From an uncultured Clostridia bacterium (lineage in GTDB: Bacteria; Bacillota; Clostridia; Peptostreptococcales; Anaerovoracaceae), in contig CALWPQ010000010.1 in assembly GCA_944383465.1 (NCBI GenBank), forward strand, positions 1-37,436: a DNA stretch of 37,436 nt. The letters run 5' to 3'. This document shows, piece after piece, positions 32,724-37,436 of this stretch. The notes under the pieces were generated by a model that was not told the origin of the DNA, made no database searches, and saw only the letters and a list, made by a program, of their open reading frames with translations. The position numbers and the translations under genes are program-made. The first letter of the stretch is position 1, and every line of letters starts with the position of its first letter.

Positions 32724-33065
32724 ATGGCAGATTGTATTTTTTGTATGATAGCAAACAAAGAAATACCGGGGAACATCGTGTATGAGGATGACAGAATTGT
32801 GTGCTTTCACGATCTTGAACCGCAGGCGCCTGTGCATGTGCTGATTATACCGAAGAAGCACATTGCTTCGCTCGACGATGTTAAAGATGATGATGCGGAG
32901 CTGCTTGGATATATTATGACGAAGGTAAAGGATATTGCGGCGATCCTCGGACTTGAAAATGGATACAGGCTTGTGAATAACTGCGGTGAGGACGGTATGC
33001 AAACTGTGAAGCATCTTCATTTTCATCTGCTGGGAAAGAGAAAGCTTACCTGGCCGCCGGGCTGA
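32724..33065 (+). CDS. HIT-family nucleotide-binding hydrolase (HinT-like)
   Basis: 113 aa. The histidine triad KHLHFHLLGKRKL (about residues 96-108) and N-terminal CIFCMIANKEIPGNIVYEDD define HinT-like purine nucleoside phosphoramidases. A conserved Trp-Pro-Pro-Gly tail ends the protein, so it is full length. RBS GGAGAG at the end of mtaB; mtaB-HIT is a common pairing. A terminator follows. Confidence 0.92.
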   Translation: MADCIFCMIANKEIPGNIVYEDDRIVCFHDLEPQAPVHVLIIPKKHIASLDDVKDDDAELLGYIMTKVKDIAAILGLENGYRLVNNCGEDGMQTVKHLHFHLLGKRKLTWPPG

Positions 33066-33096
33066 TTTATAGCTTTGCAATTCGCGAATTTGCGTA

Positions 33097-33122
33097 AAAA
33101 AGCGCCCTGAACGGCGCTTTTT
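33097..33122 (+). terminator. Terminator after the HIT gene
   Basis: AAAAAGCGCC (33097-33106) pairs with GGCGCTTTTT (33113-33122), loop CTGAAC. T and A tracts allow function in both directions. Confidence 0.92.
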
Positions 33123-33158
33123 AAATAGATGCTGTAAAGAGCCGGAAAGGGGTAAGGT

Positions 33159-33857
33159 ATGAAAAATGTGCTCGGAATAATGGGTGGTATGGGTCCGCTT
33201 GCTACACAGCTGTTCTATAAAATGCTGATAGAGCATACAGTAGCAGAGAAGGATCAAGACCACATAAATGTGCTGATCATAGGAGATGCGTCGATGCCGG
33301 ATAGGACGGAAGCAATACTTTCGGGTAATACTGAACCTGTACATGCGCAGCTTTTGCAAAATTTGGAGACGATAGCTGCATACGGCTGCAAAGCGGCGGC
33401 GGTGCCGTGCAATACATCGCACTATTTTCTTGAGAGACTCGAAAGAGAAGTTTCCATTCCTATTATAAATATGATAAAAGAAAGTGCGCGAGAGGTGGCA
33501 AAGACTTGCCGGGGCGAGAGAGTGGGCGTGCTTGCAACTGACGGTACGATAAAAACAGAGCTGTATCAGAAGGCGCTTTTAGCTGAAGGGGTTGTGCCTT
33601 ATGTGCCGGGGGATGCGGGACAGAAGCTCGTGATGCATGAAATCTACAATTGTGTAAAGCGCGGAAAGCCCGTTGATGACGCGGCGTGGTCTAAAGTGCA
33701 GCAGGAGCTTATAGACAGCGGCTGCCGCAAGGCGATACTTGCCTGTACGGAGCTTTCAGTGATAAAGGAAGAGAAAAAACTCAGCGATTACTATATAGAT
33801 GCTATGGAAGTGCTGGCGGTGCGCTCAATAGAATATATGGGTAAGCGGGTGAAATAA
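33159..33857 (+). CDS. Aspartate/glutamate racemase-family protein
   Basis: 232 aa. Two catalytic cysteines lie in VPCNTSHYF (about residue 82) and ACTELSVI (about 194). N-terminal VLGIMGGMGPLATQLFYKML and GVLATDGTIKTELYQKAL match the PLP-independent Asp/Glu racemase family. D-aspartate or D-glutamate production for the cell wall is the likely role; substrate specificity cannot be told. Its stop overlaps the dapF start by one base, suggesting coupling with another racemising enzyme of wall synthesis. Confidence 0.9.
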   Translation: MKNVLGIMGGMGPLATQLFYKMLIEHTVAEKDQDHINVLIIGDASMPDRTEAILSGNTEPVHAQLLQNLETIAAYGCKAAAVPCNTSHYFLERLEREVSIPIINMIKESAREVAKTCRGERVGVLATDGTIKTELYQKALLAEGVVPYVPGDAGQKLVMHEIYNCVKRGKPVDDAAWSKVQQELIDSGCRKAILACTELSVIKEEKKLSDYYIDAMEVLAVRSIEYMGKRVK

Positions 33858-35011
33858 TGAATTTTTGTAAAATGAACGGTGCAGGTAATGATTTTATAAT
33901 TATCGATAACCGCGAGGCAGGAATGAATGAAAGCGAGCTTTCTGCACTGGCGGCGCACCTTTGCGAAAGACGTATGTCGATAGGCGCCGATGGGCTGATT
34001 GCTGTAGAAACGGCACGGGGAAGCGGGGATTTTCGAATGCGTTTTTTTAATGCGGATGGCAGTCGTGCTGAAATGTGCGGCAACGGAGCGCGGTGTATTT
34101 GCAGGTATGGATATGAAAATGGACTTGCAGGCGCAGTGCAGCGAGTTGAGACTGACGCGGGAATTGTTGTCGGCAAGAAAATTTCGGGACGCGAATACCG
34201 AGTGCTTATGAACAGGCCGTCTGTGATGGAGCTTGATAAGGAAATAACGGTTTGGGACGTGCAATCGGGTTGCAATCGGGTTTATCGCTGTGATTATGTG
34301 GAGCTCGGAGAGCCGGGGGTACCGCATGCCGTCTTGGAATATAACGGGCTTAGCAGGATTGTGACATATGCAGGCGCGCATACCGCAGATCAAAAGGAAG
34401 TTGACAGCGAGACAAATGGCGGGTTAGTGTTTCGGCCTGAAAATGACGAGGGTATTTTGCAGCTCCGTGAAATAGGAAGGGCTGTACGGAAGAGTCCTTG
34501 CTTTCCTAAAGGTGCGAATGTTAACTTCTATGAATTTATGGATGATGGCCGCGTGCTGGAGATGACGTTTGAGCGCGGCGTAGAGGATTTTACATATGCT
34601 TGCGGCAGCGGCAGCGCTTCTGTAGCGGCAGTACTTGCAGTGCGGGGAAGGATTGGCGTCTGCGGAAGTGAAGATGCAGAAATGGAAAAAGATATAGCGC
34701 TGTCTCCGCGAGGTGAAGCTTATGCGATACGGCTTCTGATGCGCGGCGGTGAGCTCGGCGTGCGCATTGAGCTTGCAGATGAGGCAGAAGTTCAAGATGC
34801 AAAAGCTGCGGTAATAAAGAATGCAGAAATGAAAAAATGCGAAGGAACAGGGGCAGGAAAGTGGCAAAGGGCAGAGGTGCGGAGTGCGCAGGCGACCGCG
34901 CACGGGTGCGCCGCGCTCATAGAGCGCGTATATTTGTCGGGCCCGACAAATATGGTCGCCTGCGGCGTTATCACCGATGACGAGCTTCAGAACTTTATGA
35001 ATAAAAGATAA
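33857..35011 (+). CDS. dapF: Diaminopimelate epimerase, with a C-terminal insertion
   Basis: 384 aa against the usual 270-290. It converts LL- to meso-diaminopimelate for lysine and peptidoglycan. N-terminal FCKMNGAGNDFIIIDN, catalytic Cys74 in EMCGNGARC and Cys249 in FERGVEDFTYACGSG are present. The second motif is slightly divergent (ACGSG for ACGTG). Extra residues include 120-145, 165-190, and about 309-355, a Lys/Ala/Glu-rich insert before the native ending VYLSGPTNMVACGVITDDEL. That last part carries a perfect DNA cloverleaf. Weak RBS; probably coupled to the racemase gene. Confidence 0.9.
   Translation: MNFCKMNGAGNDFIIIDNREAGMNESELSALAAHLCERRMSIGADGLIAVETARGSGDFRMRFFNADGSRAEMCGNGARCICRYGYENGLAGAVQRVETDAGIVVGKKISGREYRVLMNRPSVMELDKEITVWDVQSGCNRVYRCDYVELGEPGVPHAVLEYNGLSRIVTYAGAHTADQKEVDSETNGGLVFRPENDEGILQLREIGRAVRKSPCFPKGANVNFYEFMDDGRVLEMTFERGVEDFTYACGSGSASVAAVLAVRGRIGVCGSEDAEMEKDIALSPRGEAYAIRLLMRGGELGVRIELADEAEVQDAKAAVIKNAEMKKCEGTGAGKWQRAEVRSAQATAHGCAALIERVYLSGPTNMVACGVITDDELQNFMNKR
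34261..34282 (+). repeat. Perfect 11 bp tandem duplication in dapF
   Basis: GCAATCGGGTT occurs twice in tandem (34261-34271, 34272-34282). Since 11 is not a multiple of three, gain or loss of a copy would shift the dapF frame. Confidence 0.85.
34887..34964. other. Four-armed cloverleaf (cruciform) element inside dapF
   Basis: A 78 bp stretch folds with almost no unpaired base. Outer stem CGCAGGCGACC (34887-34897) with GGTCGCCTGCG (34954-34964), 11 bp. Arm A: GCGCAC (34898-34903), GG, GTGCGC (34906-34911). Arm B: CGCGCTC (34912-34918), ATA, GAGCGCG (34922-34928). T34929 is unpaired. Arm C: ATATTTGTCG (34930-34939), GGCC, CGACAAATAT (34944-34953); with the self-complementary GGCC it is a 24 bp palindrome. 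All 34 stem pairs are Watson-Crick. It encodes dapF residues 344-370, including the native C-terminal VYLSGPTNMV. Function unknown. Confidence 0.9.
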
Positions 35012-35065
35012 GAAAAATCGTCGTAAAAGATAAAAAAAGGCTTATTTAGAAGATTAAGATTATTA

Positions 35066-35094
35066 TTGACAAAGCAGGTAATATATACTATAAT
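35066..35094 (+). promoter_or_regulatory. Consensus SigA promoter of the sigma/anti-sigma unit
   Basis: TTGACA (35066-35071), 17 bp spacer, TATAAT (35089-35094): a perfect consensus. It lies 267 bp before the sigma-factor start. The 35012-35361 gap is otherwise AT-rich with no gene. Confidence 0.85.
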
Positions 35095-35108
35095 TCAATC
35101 GAATAATT

Positions 35109-35123
35109 TTGAAATTATTTCAA
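35109..35123. promoter_or_regulatory. Palindrome just downstream of the sigma-gene promoter (operator candidate)
   Basis: TTGAAAT-T-ATTTCAA, a 7+7 bp inverted repeat starting 14 bp after the -10 box, about where transcription begins. TTCAATAAAA recurs at 35119-35128 and 35142-35151. This could be an operator; AT-richness raises the chance of coincidence. Confidence 0.4.
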
Positions 35124-35361
35124 TAAAAAATCGAAAAGAATTCAATAAAACGCCAATAATTACTCGATAGCAGAGCTATATAACACTATTTTGCTTGCTG
35201 AAAATAAAAGGAATGAAGAAAATAACTTATTTTATCTTGAAAATACATTGCCTAAATGTGTAATATAGAGTAGAATAAGAAAAAAATACTGGATTCGGCG
35301 CATAACGCAGCAATATATTTTTTAATGGATATTTCTTAACTATTTAATAATTTTAAAAACA

Positions 35362-35928
35362 ATGCAAATGAACAAGATGAATGCAAAAGAATTCTTTATA
35401 AAAAACATAATTGTAAACGAAAATGATTTTAACAAGTATATCATTAGCAAAGTTTACAAGAAAGAGATTGCAGAAGATATACTGCAAGAAGCATACTCCA
35501 GAGCTTGGAAGAGACTTGACACATTAAAAGATAAAACCAAAGCGAAAAGCTGGATGAATGGGATTATCAGAAATTGTATCTATGAATATTGGCGCAAAGC
35601 CGTCAAAGACGGCAGAGTAATTTCCAACATTGTGGAGACAGAAAACGGTACGTTCGATTTGTATGAAAAGGTAGGCGATGAAACTGATGTGCTCGAAACG
35701 ATAATCACTAATTTTGAAACCGATCTCGCGTATAAAACTCTGATGAAAATCAAAGAAGAATATAGAGTTTTGATACATATGCGCTATGTCGAGTGTTTAT
35801 CGATAAAAGAAATTGTTGAAATCACAGGTATGAAAGAAAAGACGATAACATCGAAACTTTCCAGAGCGCTTAAGAAATATCGCGCAATGTATTTCGAAGC
35901 CGAATCTAAGAGGGAGGGCGGTAAATGA
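35362..35928 (+). CDS. Sigma-70 family (ECF-like) RNA polymerase sigma factor
   Basis: 188 aa. Region 2: ILQEAYSRAWKRLDTLKDKT and KSWMNGIIRNCIYEYWRKAV. Region 4 (about 130-180): EEYRVLIHMRYVECLSIKEI then VEITGMKEKTITSKLSRALK, a helix-turn-helix. Regions 1 and 3 are absent, as in ECF factors. Three in-frame ATGs (35362, 35368, 35377) lie in AT-rich DNA without a recognisable ribosome-binding site, so the start is uncertain. Four-base overlap with the next gene. Its target regulon cannot be told. Confidence 0.85.
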   Translation: MQMNKMNAKEFFIKNIIVNENDFNKYIISKVYKKEIAEDILQEAYSRAWKRLDTLKDKTKAKSWMNGIIRNCIYEYWRKAVKDGRVISNIVETENGTFDLYEKVGDETDVLETIITNFETDLAYKTLMKIKEEYRVLIHMRYVECLSIKEIVEITGMKEKTITSKLSRALKKYRAMYFEAESKREGGK

Positions 35929-36692
35929 TGAAGAAGAAAAACGATTTCACTAAAAACGAGCAGCAATTTTCAGACTTACTTATTAAATCAGTAGAAGAAC
36001 ATACCGCAGACCCCGAGCCGCCGCACATCGATTACTCATTTTTAGATGAAGGCGGCGATAAAGACATCCGCGTCGAAGTTGCAGCGAAGAGAAGGCTGCT
36101 CAAAGCCGTGGCGCGCGTTTCGGTTATGCTGTTTGTGTTTTTTGCCGGCATAAGCCTGGCGCTGATAACAGATGTTCCCGGCAGAGCAAGTGCGTGGAAA
36201 ATTCAAGTCGCAAAAAAACTGTATGTGTTGAAAGAAGATTTACGTTCAACTGATTCTGATGAATCAGAGAACTATACATATGATAACAAAGAGAGTCTTT
36301 TGGCTGACAGCGTTGAACAAATAGACAGAATTAAAAAAGAAGTGCCGAGTTTGTTAGAATTGGAATATGTGCCGGAAGGATATTTGTTTGGTACATTGAA
36401 AATTGATAGAGCATCATATATTGGAACATATAATGCGATATATGAATTTAAGGGTACAGGGAATGATCATTTCTCAGTTAATATTTATTACAATCCGGAA
36501 GGCGATTATATGACAATGGATGTGGACAATGTAGTAGAGGAGATAGAGCGGGAAGAAAGTAACATTTATGTATGGGAGGATGCGAGAGAAGATTCTTATG
36601 GCGTGACTGTGTGTACTGAGCACTATATAATATATATTGTTGGAAGTATAGACAGCGAAGAGATGGTGAAGGTAGCAGAAAACCTGAAGTAG
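35925..36692 (+). CDS. Membrane anti-sigma-type protein with DUF4367-like domain
   Basis: 255 aa. A cytoplasmic N-terminus (about 1-65) is followed by one membrane segment (VSVMLFVFFAGISLALI, about 67-84) and an extracellular part. PSLLELEYVPEGYLFGTLKI and the ending YGVTVCTEHYIIYIVGSIDS resemble DUF4367 domains found in Clostridial anti-sigma proteins. Overlap with the sigma gene (ATGA) and topology support an anti-sigma role. No N-terminal zinc HxxxCxxC motif is seen. Two ATGs (35925, 35928) are possible after GGAGGG. The signal sensed is unknown. Confidence 0.75.
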   Translation: MMKKKNDFTKNEQQFSDLLIKSVEEHTADPEPPHIDYSFLDEGGDKDIRVEVAAKRRLLKAVARVSVMLFVFFAGISLALITDVPGRASAWKIQVAKKLYVLKEDLRSTDSDESENYTYDNKESLLADSVEQIDRIKKEVPSLLELEYVPEGYLFGTLKIDRASYIGTYNAIYEFKGTGNDHFSVNIYYNPEGDYMTMDVDNVVEEIEREESNIYVWEDAREDSYGVTVCTEHYIIYIVGSIDSEEMVKVAENLK

Positions 36693-36836
36693 AGCTATGG
36701 TGAGAATATATTTTACACGTTGTCGCTGATAGTGTAAATTTGGCTTTGCATTCCCGGCAAAGAGCCTTTGATGTTAGAAAGCGGCGGACGCTGGATACTG
36801 TAAACGTTAGCTGAATAATATAACTGTGATAAACGA

Positions 36837-36866
36837 AGAGGCAGCCTCAAAATAGAGGCAGCCTCT
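36837..36866 (+). terminator. Hairpin after the anti-sigma gene, probable terminator
   Basis: AGAGGCAGCCTC (36837-36848) pairs with GAGGCAGCCTCT (36855-36866), one central A-A mismatch, loop AAAATA. A CTTATTTAT tract follows. Each arm is itself an 11 nt palindrome-like repeat (GAGGCAGCCTC), so alternative folds exist. Confidence 0.6.
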
Positions 36867-36881
36867 CTTATTTATGCTCCG

Positions 36882-36918
36882 CTGAATAAAGTGACATCGC
36901 TTGGTAAGCTTTATTCAG
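36882..36918. repeat. 10 bp inverted repeat in the 3' intergenic region
   Basis: CTGAATAAAG (36882-36891) is inverted as CTTTATTCAG (36909-36918), 17 nt apart. GCTGAATAA also occurs at 36810-36818. The gap 36693-37028 holds this, the preceding hairpin and no gene. Confidence 0.55.
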
Positions 36919-37028
36919 GAATACAAAAGCTTTAATATTAACGGTAGCTTCGCAGCCGGTCAAAAGCAGTTACGAGCGGTAGGGACGCTCATTATAAGCA
37001 ATTTAGCCAACTTTAAAGTGCGGTTATT

Positions 37029-37436
37029 TTAATAATCTAATGCTTTATAATATGTTTTTGTTGACTGTATGCCGTTAACTTTATCGGTGAGTTCTATTTT
37101 TATTCTATATTCTTTATCTGAGGAAATGTCAAAACTGCATGTATGCAAAATGGAAGTTTGATTTTCAACAGTCTTTGTCTTTGTACTGCCTTTTACATCG
37201 GTAAAGCTCGTTGTTCCGAGAGGCGCCGACTGTAAAGTTATTTCAGATGTAATAAAAGGTGTGTCACCGGAACTTCCAGCAAAAACTTCGGCTATCGCAC
37301 TTGTTGATGAAACAGCTACAAACGAACGAGCACAAGTCATGATCGTATTAGGCGACGCTGTGTTATCAGGCGGCATCGCTGCGAAGGCAATGCTTGAGGA
37401 AAAAATGCTTGCGAGCATCATTGCCAAAACTAAAAT
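37029..37436 (-). CDS. Secreted protein of unknown function (N-terminus beyond window)
   Basis: About 135 residues are visible; the frame stays open to the right edge. The upstream part ILVLAMMLASIFSSSIAFAA reads as the core and cleavage region of a signal peptide (AFA-A), so the true start lies outside. The mature part is short, Ser/Thr-rich and beta-like (TSFTDVKGSTKTKTVENQTS, EYRIKIELTDKVNG), ending YYKALDY. This suggests a small extracellular beta-sandwich protein; I recognise no family. Confidence 0.7.
   Translation of the reverse strand: MLVLAMMLASIFSSSIAFAAMPPDNTASPNTIMTCARSFVAVSSTSAIAEVFAGSSGDTPFITSEITLQSAPLGTTSFTDVKGSTKTKTVENQTSILHTCSFDISSDKEYRIKIELTDKVNGIQSTKTYYKALDY

Overview
This 37.4 kb window is an ordinary-looking chromosomal segment of a low-to-mid GC Gram-positive anaerobe, most likely Bacillota, class Clostridia. 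The evidence is the gene content and order: ylxM-ffh-rpsP-khpA-rimM-trmD; the SepF/DivIVA division cluster; an rqcH homologue; a yicC-gmk-rpoZ block; aspartate transcarbamoylase with a separate PyrI chain; and a small Gin-like zinc protein of the kind found in endospore formers. Strong AGGAGG ribosome-binding sites and consensus SigA-type promoters fit. No tRNA, rRNA, CRISPR array, prophage or insertion sequence was seen.

Layout. 1-3888: end of an unidentified gene, then SRP (ylxM, ffh) and translation genes (rpsP, khpA, rimM, trmD). 3946-8972: a division and envelope run (HlyD-like protein, YggS, SepF, DivIVA, LspA, RluD) ending in a flavin reductase. 9066-10254: a divergent pair, a tiny Gin-like zinc protein (minus) and an alpha/beta hydrolase (plus). 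10279-19730: a de novo pyrimidine operon (pyrC, carB, pyrK, pyrD, pyrF, pyrE, pyrB, pyrI) behind a PyrR-type attenuator; carA is not here. 20027-27584: rqcH on the minus strand, then yicC, gmk, rpoZ, a stand-alone LytTR protein, rpsB-tsf and prmA. 27642-35011: rsmE, a lipoprotein, a minus-strand M23 peptidase/polysaccharide deacetylase fusion, mtaB, a HIT protein, an aspartate/glutamate racemase-like gene and dapF. 35066-36692: a sigma factor/anti-sigma pair behind a long AT-rich leader. The right edge cuts a minus-strand secreted protein.

The most unusual signal is not a gene. Two stretches of 81 and 78 bp, inside the reading frames of pyrK (15464-15544) and dapF (34887-34964), each fold into a complete four-armed cloverleaf: a 12 or 11 bp outer stem enclosing three hairpins with 2-4 nt loops. 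In each, 34 base pairs are all Watson-Crick, at most three bases are left unpaired at the junction, and the reading frame stays open. The two share architecture and size but no obvious primary sequence, and both overlap codons for conserved protein motifs. I know of no described element that matches. They could be a family of in-gene cruciform or RNA elements, or the product of a template-switching process that writes perfect inverted repeats into genes.

Start codons were re-chosen from ribosome-binding sites where the longest frame was misleading (rpsP, rimM, divIVA, the hydrolase, rqcH, gmk, rpsB, prmA, the lipoprotein, the M23 fusion and the Gin-like gene). Functions come from motif recognition by eye; no database search was run.
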